Of a stretch of DNA of 64,000 nucleotides, positions 25,524 through 33,950 are shown in pieces. The notes under the pieces were generated by a model that saw nothing but the letters and a program-made list of their open reading frames with translations, was not told the origin of the DNA and did not search any database. The DNA comes from Janthinobacterium sp. 61. Its GTDB lineage: Bacteria; Pseudomonadota; Gammaproteobacteria; Burkholderiales; Burkholderiaceae_D. Each line of letters starts with the position of its first letter. Position 1 is the stretch's first letter. The position numbers were made by a program, and so were the translations under genes. Where the stretch lies: positions 2,108,001 through 2,172,000 of the forward strand of contig NZ_PJMQ01000001.1 of assembly GCF_002846335.1 (NCBI RefSeq). The letters are read 5' to 3'.

Positions 25524-26327
25524 ATGCAAAAAAAATTATCGTTGGTAGTCGCTTCAGTCGTTCTGCTCGGCATGTCCGCTTGCAGCTTGTTGCCTGAAAA
25601 AGTGGATGAGACCAAAAACTGGTCCGTTACGAAATTATACTCGGAGGCGCGTGAAGAAATGGCCGGGCAGCACTATGAAGCTGCAATCGGCCTGTTCCAG
25701 AAGCTGGAGGCTAACTATCCTTTCGGCAACTATGCTCTGCAAGCGCAGATGGAGATCGCTTACGCGTATTATAAGGCGGGAGACCAGGCGCAGGCACTGG
25801 CTGCCGTCGAACGCTTCATCAAGTTGCATCCGAACCACGCCAATGTAGACTATATGTACTACTTGCGTGGCCTGATCAGCTTTAACGATCAGATCAGCTT
25901 CCTGAACTTCCTGTACGAGCAAGACCCGACCGAGCGCGACCCGAAAGCCACGCGCGAAGCGTTTGCGGCCTTCAAGCAACTGGTCGACAAGTTTCCAAAT
26001 AGCAAGTACGCGCCCGATTCGCTGGCCCGCATGAACTATTTGATCGATGCAATGGCGAAATACGAAGTGCACGTGGCGCGTTATTACTACCGCCGCGGCG
26101 CCTACCTGGCCGCCGCCAACCGCGCGCAAACGACGGTCAGCGACTTTGCCGCTTCGCCCGCCATCGAAGAAGCGCTGTTCATCATGTACCGCTCGTATGA
26201 CAAGCTGGGCCTGACCGACCTGCGCGACGACACTTTGCGCGTGCTGACCAAGAACTACCCGAACACGGCATTCCTCAGCCCGGAAGGGGTGAACAAGGAA
26301 CGCAAGTGGTGGAAATTCTGGCAGTAA
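25524..26327 (+). CDS. bamD: Outer membrane assembly lipoprotein BamD
   Basis: A 267-residue lipoprotein subunit of the BAM complex, which folds beta-barrels into the outer membrane. The signal peptide ends in the lipobox LGMSAC with the acylated Cys at residue 20. The mature part is a TPR-like helical repeat (for example YEAAIGLFQKLEANYPFG and ALAAVERFIKLHPNH) and ends WWKFWQ. The ATG at 25524 gives a normal signal peptide; an upstream TTG would add nine residues. A bidirectional terminator follows its stop. Confidence 0.96.
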   Translation: MQKKLSLVVASVVLLGMSACSLLPEKVDETKNWSVTKLYSEAREEMAGQHYEAAIGLFQKLEANYPFGNYALQAQMEIAYAYYKAGDQAQALAAVERFIKLHPNHANVDYMYYLRGLISFNDQISFLNFLYEQDPTERDPKATREAFAAFKQLVDKFPNSKYAPDSLARMNYLIDAMAKYEVHVARYYYRRGAYLAAANRAQTTVSDFAASPAIEEALFIMYRSYDKLGLTDLRDDTLRVLTKNYPNTAFLSPEGVNKERKWWKFWQ

Positions 26328-26335
26328 GCTGCAAT

Positions 26336-26362
26336 AAAAAACCGGGCTAGCCCGGTTTTTTT
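26336..26362. terminator. Bidirectional Rho-independent terminator between bamD and yaaA
   Basis: AAAAAACCGGGCTAGCCCGGTTTTTTT: a GC-rich palindromic stem flanked by A- and T-runs, sited nine bases after the bamD stop and just before the yaaA stop. It should act in both directions. Confidence 0.92.
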
Positions 26363-26364
26363 AC

Positions 26365-27135
26365 TTATTCAGCTACTTTGCGCCGGAACACCCAGCTCTT
26401 ATCGTTCGACGCTTCCGGCACATACGCATAGCCATCGACATCGAACTGTTTCAGCTGCTGGGGATCGCGGATCTGGTTGACGGCCGCATAGCGGGCCAGC
26501 ATGCCGCGCGCACGCTTGGCGTAAAACGAGATGATTTTATACTTGCCATTCTTCCAGTCCTCGAACACGGGCGCGATGACGGGCACGTCCAGCTGGCGCG
26601 GCTTGACGGATTTGAAATATTCTTCGGAAGCCAGATTGACCAGCACTTTCGCGCCCTGCTCTTTTGCCGTGCGGTTCAGGCCATTGGTGATGGTGTCGCC
26701 CCAGAACGCATACAAATCCTTGCCGCGCGCGGTCGACAGGCGCGTGCCCATTTCCAGGCGGTGCGGGTGGATCAGGTCCAGCGGGCGCAGCAAGCCGTAC
26801 AGACCCGATAAAATACGCACGCGCGACTGGGCATAGTCGAGCTGTGCAGGCTGCAGGCTGCGCGCCTCGAAACCGGCATACACGTCGCCATTGAAGGCCA
26901 TGATGGCCTGGCGCGCTTCCGCCAGCTTGGGCGTCCAGGAGGCGTAACGGGCCACGTTGAGAGCGGACAAGGCGTCGGAAATGCCCATCAGGCTACCCAC
27001 TTCGGCGGGCGAGAACTGACGCATGCGCTCGATGAGCTGGGCGGAATGGTCGAGAAAATCGGGAGTGCTGTGCAACGAGGTTGTTGGCGGCGTCTCCAGG
27101 TCGAGACTCTTGGCGGGCGAAAGCACGATCAACAT
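26365..27135 (-). CDS. yaaA: Peroxide stress protein YaaA (DUF328)
   Basis: A 256-residue protein of the YaaA family starting [12 protein letters not shown], with the family signatures [20 protein letters not shown] and HRLEMGTRL, and ending in the usual short tail. In E. coli YaaA limits intracellular free iron and oxidative damage during peroxide stress. It is a complete, single gene; the divergent PIN gene begins 30 bp away. Confidence 0.95.
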   Translation of the reverse strand: MLIVLSPAKSLDLETPPTTSLHSTPDFLDHSAQLIERMRQFSPAEVGSLMGISDALSALNVARYASWTPKLAEARQAIMAFNGDVYAGFEARSLQPAQLDYAQSRVRILSGLYGLLRPLDLIHPHRLEMGTRLSTARGKDLYAFWGDTITNGLNRTAKEQGAKVLVNLASEEYFKSVKPRQLDVPVIAPVFEDWKNGKYKIISFYAKRARGMLARYAAVNQIRDPQQLKQFDVDGYAYVPEASNDKSWVFRRKVAE

Positions 27136-27165
27136 AAATTATCACTACAGAATAGAATTGCCGAC

Positions 27166-27600
27166 ATGATACCTGCTCCACAAAAACTCGTCCTCGACAC
27201 CAACGTTTGCCTCGACCTCTTCGTCTTCAACGACCCCCGCTGGGCGGGCCTGCTGGCGGCCATGGAAAGCGGCGCCGTGCACGCCATCACGCGCGAAGAT
27301 TGCCGCGCGGAATATCTTGTCGTATTGCATTACAAACACCTGCCGCTCGACGAAGCCAGCCGCGCGGTTGCCGCCGCCCGCTTCGACGCCCACATCACGG
27401 TGGTGGCGCCGCCCGTCTCCGGCGTGCGCCTGCCCGTCTGCACGGACAAGGATGACCAGAAATTCCTCGAACTGGCGCGCGACGCCAACGCCGACATTCT
27501 CATCACCAAGGACAAGGCCCTGCTGAAACTGGCCCGCAAGACGGCCAAGGCCGGCATGTTCAAGATCATGGTGCCGGAAGGCTGGGCCTTACCAGGCTGA
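27166..27600 (+). CDS. PIN-domain putative toxin, no visible antitoxin
   Basis: A 144-residue PIN-fold protein of the putative toxin-antitoxin PIN family. The acidic residues expected to hold the metal are visible: LDTNVCLD near residues 9-16, E in CRAEYLVV, the Asp cluster TDKDDQKFLELA and ILITKDKALLKLA. It would be a Mg-dependent ribonuclease. No small antitoxin gene lies on either side: yaaA is divergent and an aminotransferase gene follows. It may be an orphan or a housekeeping PIN protein. ATG at 27166 is chosen; the frame is open further upstream within yaaA but has no sensible start. Confidence 0.75.
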   Translation: MIPAPQKLVLDTNVCLDLFVFNDPRWAGLLAAMESGAVHAITREDCRAEYLVVLHYKHLPLDEASRAVAAARFDAHITVVAPPVSGVRLPVCTDKDDQKFLELARDANADILITKDKALLKLARKTAKAGMFKIMVPEGWALPG

Positions 27601-27682
27601 GCCATCGCGGCCTGCACGGATCGACACGCGCTGCGCTAGAATGAGACACGATTCCACTTTGCGCACCGCGACCCTACCGTTC

Positions 27683-28861
27683 ATGAACAGCCAGTCCCTG
27701 CCCCATCTGACTCCCAGCCTGACCTCCCGCTTGCCTCTAGTGGGCACCACCGTATTTACCCGCATGTCCAGCCTGGCGGCCCAGCATGGTGCCGTCAACC
27801 TTGGCCAGGGCTTTCCCGACTTCGATTGCGACCCCGCCCTGGTCGATCTCGTCAGCAATGCCATGCGCGCCGGCCACAACCAGTATCCGATGATGACGGG
27901 CGCCGCCCCCTTGCGCGAAGCGATTGCCGCGAAGATCGCCAGCCTGTACGGCCACAGCTATGATGCGGGCACGGAGATCACCGTCACGGCCGGCGCCACG
28001 CAGGCGCTCACCACGGCCATACTGTGCTGCGTGCACCCGGGCGACGAAGTCATCGTCATCGAACCGGCCTACGACAGCTACCTGCCCGCCATCGCGCTGG
28101 CCGGCGGCGTGCCCGTGCTGGTAGCCATGCAAGTGGGTGAGCAAGGCTACAGCGTGCCCTGGGACAAGCTGGCCGCGGCCGTCAGCCCCAGGACGCGCTT
28201 GATCATCATCAATACGCCCCACAACCCGACTGGCACCATACTGCGTCCTGCCGATGTGGCGGCGCTGGCCGACATCGTGCGCGGCACGCAAATGTTGATC
28301 CTCTCCGACGAAGTGTACGAACACATGGTGTACGACGGCGTGCCGCACGCTTCGCTCTCACGCCATCCGGAACTGGCGGCGCGCAGCTTCATCGTCTCCA
28401 GCTTCGGCAAGACGTATCACGTGACGGGCTGGAAAGTGGGCTATGTGGCGGCACCGTTGGCCCTGACGGCGGAATTTCGCAAGGTGCACCAGTACAACGT
28501 TTTTTCCGTCAACACGCCGATGCAGCACGGCATTGCCGGCTACATGGCCAAGCCGCAGCCCTACCTGGACTTGCCCGCGTTTTACCAGCGCAAGCGCGAT
28601 TTGTTCCGCGACGGCATGGCCGGAAGCCGCTTCACCCTGCTGCCGGCCGACGGCACGTATTTCCAGTGCGTGCGCTACGATGCCATTTCGCAAGAGACCG
28701 AAGCGCAGTTTGCCGAATGGCTGACGACCGAGATCAAGGTGGCCGCCATTCCTGTCTCCGCGTTTTACGCGCAAGGCAAGGAGTCAAACATCGTGCGTTT
28801 CTGCTTTGCCAAGCAGGACGACACCTTGCGCCTGGCGCTGGAGCGCCTGCGCAGCATATAA
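27683..28861 (+). CDS. Methionine aminotransferase-like class I/II aminotransferase
   Basis: A 392-residue PLP-dependent fold-type I enzyme. Motifs: VNLGQGFPDF, TPHNPTGT (residues about 178-185), LSDEVYEHMVYDG, and the PLP lysine K243 in SSFGKTYHVTGWKVGY. The sequence style matches YbdL/methionine aminotransferases, which transaminate methionine and aromatic amino acids with 2-oxo acids. The substrate is inferred from family resemblance. ATG at 27683 is preferred to an upstream in-frame ATG at 27641, which would add a low-similarity leader. Confidence 0.87.
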   Translation: MNSQSLPHLTPSLTSRLPLVGTTVFTRMSSLAAQHGAVNLGQGFPDFDCDPALVDLVSNAMRAGHNQYPMMTGAAPLREAIAAKIASLYGHSYDAGTEITVTAGATQALTTAILCCVHPGDEVIVIEPAYDSYLPAIALAGGVPVLVAMQVGEQGYSVPWDKLAAAVSPRTRLIIINTPHNPTGTILRPADVAALADIVRGTQMLILSDEVYEHMVYDGVPHASLSRHPELAARSFIVSSFGKTYHVTGWKVGYVAAPLALTAEFRKVHQYNVFSVNTPMQHGIAGYMAKPQPYLDLPAFYQRKRDLFRDGMAGSRFTLLPADGTYFQCVRYDAISQETEAQFAEWLTTEIKVAAIPVSAFYAQGKESNIVRFCFAKQDDTLRLALERLRSI

Positions 28862-28901
28862 CTGGGTACCGCTCCGCCACGTCGGAGCAAAGGATGACAG
28901 C

Positions 28902-30005
28902 ATGGTACAACGTCGCATCGGCCCGGCCGACCTGGTTCCCGGCGAACCCCTGCCCTGGGATCTGTATCTGGCTGACCATAGTGCCGGCCCGCAACTGCGC
29001 AAGGGGCAGATCATCACCGACGGCACGCAGTTGGGCCGTTTGCTGCAGCTGGGCCTGTATGTGGGCACGCCCGAGCAGCCGTCCGTCTTGCGCCTGGTCA
29101 ACGAGGCGGCGCAGCGCCTGGAACGCCTGCTGCTGGACTTGCGCAGCGAAAGCAATGCCGAGCGCGACGTGCGCGACATCGCCCGCGACCTGCTGCGCGC
29201 ACTCGAGCACGATGCCGACATCTCCCTGGCCAGCATCTTGCTCAACCAGATCGCCGGCACCTACGCCGTGCGCCACTGCATCGAAACGGCGCTGCTGGCC
29301 ATGCTGGTGGGGCGCAGCATGCACAAGTCCCACGATGAACTCATACTGATCGGTGCCGCCGCGCTGACGATGAACGTGGGCATGTTGCGCCACCACGACA
29401 GCTTCCAGGACCGGCGCGGCCCCCTGAATGACGAAGAAATGCGCATCGTGCGCAAGCATCCGCAGGAAAGCACGGAACTGCTGCGCTGCGCCGGCGTCGA
29501 CGACGAGGAATGGCTCAGTTGCGTGCTCTTGCACCATGAAAACGACGACGGCAGCGGCTACCCGCAAGGACGCACGGCCGATGAAATCCTGCAAAACGCC
29601 AAGCTGATCGGCCTGGCCGACCGCTATTGCGCCCGCGTCTCCGCGCGCAACTACCGCCGCTCCATCGTCCCCGACCAGGCGCTGCAGCATACCTTTCTCG
29701 ACCAGGGCATGCCCATTGACCCGTTGCTGGGAGAACAGTTTGTCAAGCTGCTGGGCAAATATCCGCCCGGCACATTGGTCCGCCTGCGCAGCGGCGAACT
29801 GGGCGTCGTCACGCAACGGGGCGCCGCCCACGTGCATCCGCTGAGCGACCCGCTGGGCGCGCCGCTGGCCGCCGCCGAGCTGGCGCAACTGTCTCCCCGC
29901 GACACGGCCGACAGCCGCTTTGCCATCGTTTCGTCGCTGCATGAAGACGATGTCGGCTTGCATTTCAGCATGCGGAATGTGTGGGGCGATGAGGCGCGGC
30001 TGTAG
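28902..30005 (+). CDS. HD-GYP domain protein with degenerate metal site
   Basis: A 367-residue protein. The N-terminal about 85 residues resemble the small domain found before some HD-GYP domains. The HD-GYP part keeps His 125, KHP (His 186), HHENDDGSGYP (residues 211-221) and LADRYCARVSARNYR. The defining HD pair and the following GK are replaced: the stretch reads AALTMNVGML instead of AALLHDIGKI. Loss of that HD pair should cripple the metal centre, so c-di-GMP hydrolysis is unlikely and a binding or regulatory role is more plausible. ATG at 28902 follows AAGGA. A C-terminal about 70-residue extension follows the domain. Confidence 0.85.
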   Translation: MVQRRIGPADLVPGEPLPWDLYLADHSAGPQLRKGQIITDGTQLGRLLQLGLYVGTPEQPSVLRLVNEAAQRLERLLLDLRSESNAERDVRDIARDLLRALEHDADISLASILLNQIAGTYAVRHCIETALLAMLVGRSMHKSHDELILIGAAALTMNVGMLRHHDSFQDRRGPLNDEEMRIVRKHPQESTELLRCAGVDDEEWLSCVLLHHENDDGSGYPQGRTADEILQNAKLIGLADRYCARVSARNYRRSIVPDQALQHTFLDQGMPIDPLLGEQFVKLLGKYPPGTLVRLRSGELGVVTQRGAAHVHPLSDPLGAPLAAAELAQLSPRDTADSRFAIVSSLHEDDVGLHFSMRNVWGDEARL

Positions 30006-30320
30006 CGCTGCTACAGGAACGCAAATTCAGAACTCTGGCGCATGTGTGGCCGTCGATTCCCGCAATCAGCCATCCAACGCCAGTGGAACACTGCTGGATC
30101 CTGCGCCTCAGTCCTGGCATGAGCGTGTGAATTGATACGTTTCCTACCGCACAGTTGCACTCAGCGTATCAAACAGCGGATGTGATTTTTTCTTTCGCCA
30201 TGTTCTACATCATGTTGCACATGGAAAACTTATGAGACCGCGCGGAATTCCCCGTGTACACTCGTTCAGGCACCTGCCTTTCACATGGAGAGGTCAGCGA
30301 TTAACCGCAGAGGTCATTCA
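30006..30320 (+). other. Intergenic region before the BLUF gene
   Basis: These 315 bp hold no credible gene. An eight-base inverted repeat, TTGATACG and CGTATCAA, spaced by 25 bases (30132-30172), could be a hairpin or operator. The DNA is more AT-rich after 30180, as expected for the promoter of the BLUF gene. An AGAGG ribosome site lies at about 30309. Confidence 0.5.
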
Positions 30321-30791
30321 ATGAACATGCTCACTCATCTCATTTATGCAAGCACCTCTCCTCGCGAATTCGACAGGCAAGAACTCTTGATATTGCTAAA
30401 GAAGGCGCGTGCGGCAAATGCCATGCTCGACATAACAGGCATGCTTCTGTACGAAAACAAAAACTTCTTTCAGGTGCTGGAAGGATCCGAGTCGGCAGTC
30501 ATGCAGCTGTTCGAAGAAATCTCCGCAGACAAGCGCCATCAAGCCATCGTCCGTATCATCCAGGAGCCCATCGCCAAGCGTTCCTTTTGCGATTGGACAA
30601 TGTCCTTTTCGAACGTTTCTCGTGAAGAACTTTGCAATATCGAGGGGTTGAACGACTTCTTCGAAGGCAATTCGGTATTTTTGCAATTGGACGGCGGGAG
30701 AGCGAAGAAACTCCTGGCGGCATTCCAGCGCGGACGTTGGCGGCACAAGTTGGCCCCGCATCCAACGATGGCATTGGAGCATGTTGCATGA
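30321..30791 (+). CDS. BLUF-domain blue-light sensor
   Basis: A 156-residue protein with an N-terminal BLUF flavin domain. The key residues are present: Tyr 9 in LIYASTS, Asn 33, Gln 51 in FFQVLEG, and Trp 92/Met 94 in DWTMSFSN. It should bind FAD and switch its hydrogen bonds in blue light. The remaining about 55 residues are a short helical cap with no output domain. ATG at 30321 has AGAGG seven bases upstream. Its TGA overlaps the ATG of the EAL gene (ATGA), so the light signal probably goes to that phosphodiesterase as a separate polypeptide. Confidence 0.92.
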   Translation: MNMLTHLIYASTSPREFDRQELLILLKKARAANAMLDITGMLLYENKNFFQVLEGSESAVMQLFEEISADKRHQAIVRIIQEPIAKRSFCDWTMSFSNVSREELCNIEGLNDFFEGNSVFLQLDGGRAKKLLAAFQRGRWRHKLAPHPTMALEHVA

Positions 30792-31531
30792 CCGCCATCT
30801 TTACACCTTGCAATTCAGAGAGCCATGCCGCATCGATTGAATTCGGACATGCTTTCCAGCCCATTATCGACGTGGCCGCTCACAGGATTGTCTCGTATGA
30901 AGCGCTCATACGTGGAGCTCACGGCGAAGCAGCATCGCAAGTGTTCAGCTCTGTGGCACCAGAGGATATGCATCGCTTCGATGCCGCCGGCCGCGTGGAG
31001 GCAATCCGGCTGGCTGCCCAGCTAGGTATCGGCTGCGATCTCAACCTGAATCTATTGCCACAAAGCCTGCTGCTTTCCTCGTCGTCAATCGACAGCATGC
31101 TCGATGCCGCCGCAGAGTGCGGGCTTCCTGTCAGGCGCCTCGTGATCGAGGTTGCCGAAGGTGAAATGATACATGATCACGCACGCTTCTCTCAACTGAT
31201 CAACGTGTATCGCAGGGCAGGTTTGAAGGTATCCATCGATGATTTTGGCGCTGGATATTCGGGCTTGAATTTGCTGGCGGAACTCCAGCCCGACCAGATC
31301 AAGATGGATATGGCTTTAATACGCGGCATAGAAAGCAACGGTCCCAGACAGGCCATCGTGCGGGCGATTGCCAGTGTATGTATCGATCTTGGCATTGATT
31401 TAATGGCCGAGGGCGTTGAAACACTGGATGAGTTCCAATGGCTGAGGGGTGAAGGCATACAGCTTTTTCAGGGTTATTTGTTTGCGAAACCCAGTTTCAC
31501 GAGCCTTCCACCAGCGCAATTTCCAGACTGA
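30788..31531 (+). CDS. Stand-alone EAL phosphodiesterase coupled to the BLUF gene
   Basis: A 247-residue protein made of little but an EAL domain. Motifs: FQPIIDVAAHRIVSYEALIRG, LNLNLLPQSL, VIEVAEGE, SIDDFGAGYSGLN, IKMDMALIRGI, LMAEGVET and QGYLFAKP. The catalytic acidic, Lys and Gln positions look intact. The sequence style is like the EAL part of BLUF-EAL proteins such as BlrP1 and YcgF/BluF, in which both domains are on one chain. The start overlaps the BLUF stop by four bases. Light-regulated c-di-GMP hydrolysis is inferred from the pairing. Confidence 0.88.
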   Translation: MTAIFTPCNSESHAASIEFGHAFQPIIDVAAHRIVSYEALIRGAHGEAASQVFSSVAPEDMHRFDAAGRVEAIRLAAQLGIGCDLNLNLLPQSLLLSSSSIDSMLDAAAECGLPVRRLVIEVAEGEMIHDHARFSQLINVYRRAGLKVSIDDFGAGYSGLNLLAELQPDQIKMDMALIRGIESNGPRQAIVRAIASVCIDLGIDLMAEGVETLDEFQWLRGEGIQLFQGYLFAKPSFTSLPPAQFPD

Positions 31532-31941
31532 TTCCACGATTCATTGGCAACAATAAAATGCTCTTCGAACTGGCAAGCGACGCCAATCATAGCCTCAGCA
31601 ACATTGAGCAACACTAGCGCCGGGGCATAAGTTCACTTGAGAGCACCAACGAAGTCTGGCGGTCAATGGCAATGCCATGACAGTCTCCACTTGCCTTCTT
31701 TAAAAGCCCCTAATACTGTCTTGGCCCTGCCCTTCGTAGTCATGACACATGCACGACGGGAGCAACGTTCACTACCTCCGTGGTCGTAAAGCACACAGTA
31801 TTGGGGGCATCGGGGAATGTCCAGGCAGTGGTCATCTTGTTTGCGGGATCATCCGCTTCAGTCAAGTGGTACAAGTCCATCCCCCCATAGCTTGCGATGC
31901 TGCTTGCAGGGGGAGATGAAAGTTGTGCGCTAGGCCAGCGC
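31532..31941. other. Long noncoding or relic region behind the BLUF-EAL pair
   Basis: About 410 bp without an intact gene, between the converging EAL gene and mshN. Base composition is more even than in the neighbours. A short minus-strand frame with coding-like residues is described separately (31740-31880). Just past mshN there is a weak five-base stem (GCGCT and AGCGC). No terminal inverted repeats or transposase motifs were seen. Confidence 0.5.
31740..31880 (-). pseudogene. Possible short gene or C-terminal gene relic
   Basis: From ATG at 31880 the minus strand encodes 46 residues beginning MDLYHLTEADDPANK and ending VVNVAPVVHVS before a TGA. The frame is also open upstream into the mshN end, without a natural start. 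Residue composition looks protein-like rather than random, so it may be the tail of a decayed gene or a small peptide. I recognise no family, and there is no clear ribosome site. Confidence 0.3.
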
Positions 31942-33030
31942 TTATTTGGCGGTCGCCGCCGTCAACTGCACCAGCTTGCGCTCGACAAACGCCTGCAGCT
32001 GGGGCGACAGGGTTTGCAAGCCCTTGGCCCGTTCGTAGGCCTGGCGCGCCTGGGCCGGATGGTTGTCGGCTTGCAGGGCTATCCCCAGGCCCATCCACCA
32101 TATGCTGTTGTCGGGCGCCGCCTGCAGGGCCAGCTGGTATTGCTCGGCTGCTTCGCGGTAGCGCTGTTCGCGCTGCAGCACGCCGGCCAGGAAGGCGCGG
32201 TAGTCGCCGTTATCGGAAGCATGTGGCAGGCTGCGCATCAGGGTATCGAGGGCGGCTGGGCCGTTGGCCTTGTCCAGCTGCAAACGGGCCAGCATCATCG
32301 CCTGCGCCGGCTGTTTCGGGTCCAATGCCAAACTCAGCTGCAATTGGCGGGCTGCGTCATCGGGGCGCTGCGCTTCGAGCAGCAGGCGCACCAGGGTTTC
32401 GCGTGCACCCTGGTGGCGCGGGTCCAGCTGCAGGGTCTGCTGCAAGGCCAGCATGGCGTCGGAGACGCGGCCATCCTGCAACTGGGCCAGCGCGCGCCGG
32501 TATTCATTTTCCACGCGCTGCTGGGGCGTAACTTGTTTTCCGTCCAGGATACGCTCGCTGGCGGCGGGCACTGCCGTCTTCACCACGGGGACAGGGACTG
32601 GGACAGGCCTGGCAGGTTTTCCCGTGATGCGGCGCAACTCCGCAGCACGCACCTCGGCGGACGCGGGGACGGCCTCCTCGGCAAGGAACACGGGCTCGGG
32701 TTTTGCTGCCACGACGGGCGCCGCCGGGGCGGCCACCACCGGTGTGGGCGCTGCGGCGACGGGCACAGGTACGGGCACCGGCGCAGGCGCCGGGGCCAAG
32801 GCCGGGATGTTGGCCACGCTGACCAGCACGGGCGGCACGGGCGGGCGTTTCAGGTAGACCCAGCCCAGGGCGATGGCGGCGGCCGTCAGGCCGGCCGCAC
32901 CGCCGAAGACCAGCGCGCGAGAGACACCCCGCTCGCGTTCGGGCACGGAGCGGATGCCGGCCGCGTCGCCGCGTCCATCGGGGGTGCCGCGTGCATCGAG
33001 GTCTTGCAACATCTTGTTAATCAGGCTCAT
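31942..33030 (-). CDS. mshN: MSHA biogenesis protein MshN (TPR)
   Basis: A 362-residue bitopic protein. It begins MSLINKMLQDLDARG, typical for MshN, has one membrane segment at about residues 40-60, a Pro/Val/Ala-rich periplasmic linker (about 63-160), then TPR repeats to the C-terminus. It is the last gene of the msh operon, 17 bp after mshM. In this family it is thought to organise the secretin-ATPase-platform complex. The PVPVPVPV low-complexity linker is unremarkable. Confidence 0.9.
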   Translation of the reverse strand: MSLINKMLQDLDARGTPDGRGDAAGIRSVPERERGVSRALVFGGAAGLTAAAIALGWVYLKRPPVPPVLVSVANIPALAPAPAPVPVPVPVAAAPTPVVAAPAAPVVAAKPEPVFLAEEAVPASAEVRAAELRRITGKPARPVPVPVPVVKTAVPAASERILDGKQVTPQQRVENEYRRALAQLQDGRVSDAMLALQQTLQLDPRHQGARETLVRLLLEAQRPDDAARQLQLSLALDPKQPAQAMMLARLQLDKANGPAALDTLMRSLPHASDNGDYRAFLAGVLQREQRYREAAEQYQLALQAAPDNSIWWMGLGIALQADNHPAQARQAYERAKGLQTLSPQLQAFVERKLVQLTAATAK

Positions 33031-33047
33031 CTACAGGCTCATCTTCG

Positions 33048-33950
33048 TCATCGGTTCAATAAGGTCCAGCTCACGCCGCAAGCGGCGGCCAGCACACCGG
33101 CGCCGGCCAGCCACGGCCAAGGCTTCTGCCAAAAGCGGGCCTTGCTGGCCAGGGTATCGCTGGCGGCCAGCGCCACGTGGCGGCCGCTGACTTGCTGGCG
33201 GCCTTCGCCGTACGCCACCATCAGCGCCTTGTGCGCCATGATGTTGATCAGGCGCGGGATGCCTCCGGACGCCTTGTACAGCTTGCTCACGCCGCCACGG
33301 CTGAACAGGCGCGCGCCATCGAAACCGGCCACGCGCAGGCGGTGCGCCACATAAAAATCCACGTCGTCGCGGCACAAAGGCCCCAGGTGATAGTGAAAGG
33401 TGATGCGCTGCGCCAGCTGGCGGATTTCCGGCAGGGCCAGCTTGACGTCCAGCTCGGGCTGGCCGAACAGCACGATTTGCAGCAGCTTGCGCTTTTCCGT
33501 TTCCAGGTTCGTCAGCAGGCGCAAGGCCTCCAGGCTGTCGACGGGAATCGCCTGCGCTTCATCCAGGCACAGCAGCACGCGCTTGCCCTGCGCCGCCAGG
33601 TTGAGCAAGCGCAGGTTGAGCGACTTGAGGAGCTGATGCTGGTCAGCATCTTTCTCCAGCAGCACATCGAGGTCGTCGGCCAGCGCCAGGATCAGCGAAC
33701 GGGGCGGCAAGTTCGGATTCGGGATGTAGGCCGTGACGAAATCCGGGCCCAGGGATTGCATGAACTTGCGGCACAGAAAAGTCTTGCCGGTACCCACTTC
33801 GCCAGTGATCTTGATGAAGCCCTCGCCATTGCGCGCCGCCACCAGCAAGGTGTTGAGCGCCTTTTGCGATTGCGGGCCGTTGAAGAAGAAACTGGTATCG
33901 GGCGTGAGGCCGAACGGCGCCTCACGCAAGCCGAAATGGGCCTGGTACAT
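33048..33950 (-). CDS. mshM: MSHA biogenesis ATPase MshM (ExeA-like AAA)
   Basis: A 300-residue AAA ATPase starting MYQAHFGLREAPFGLTPD, with Walker A GEVGTGKTF near residue 52 and Walker B LLCLDEAQAI, plus a C-terminal membrane anchor (WPWLAGAGVLAAACGVSW). Relatives of ExeA use ATP for secretin assembly and peptidoglycan remodelling. It follows mshL directly. A paralogue with a SPOR-like end lies in the second operon at 49967-51382. Confidence 0.92.
   Translation of the reverse strand: MYQAHFGLREAPFGLTPDTSFFFNGPQSQKALNTLLVAARNGEGFIKITGEVGTGKTFLCRKFMQSLGPDFVTAYIPNPNLPPRSLILALADDLDVLLEKDADQHQLLKSLNLRLLNLAAQGKRVLLCLDEAQAIPVDSLEALRLLTNLETEKRKLLQIVLFGQPELDVKLALPEIRQLAQRITFHYHLGPLCRDDVDFYVAHRLRVAGFDGARLFSRGGVSKLYKASGGIPRLINIMAHKALMVAYGEGRQQVSGRHVALAASDTLASKARFWQKPWPWLAGAGVLAAACGVSWTLLNR

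Noticed and set aside
28871..28888. Hairpin GCTCCG/CGGAGC between the aminotransferase and HD-GYP genes as a terminator
   Set aside because: Only six base pairs, no T-run, and it directly precedes the ribosome site of the next gene.
31532..31941. Insertion sequence remnant
   Set aside because: No terminal inverted repeats, target duplications or transposase motifs could be found by eye.
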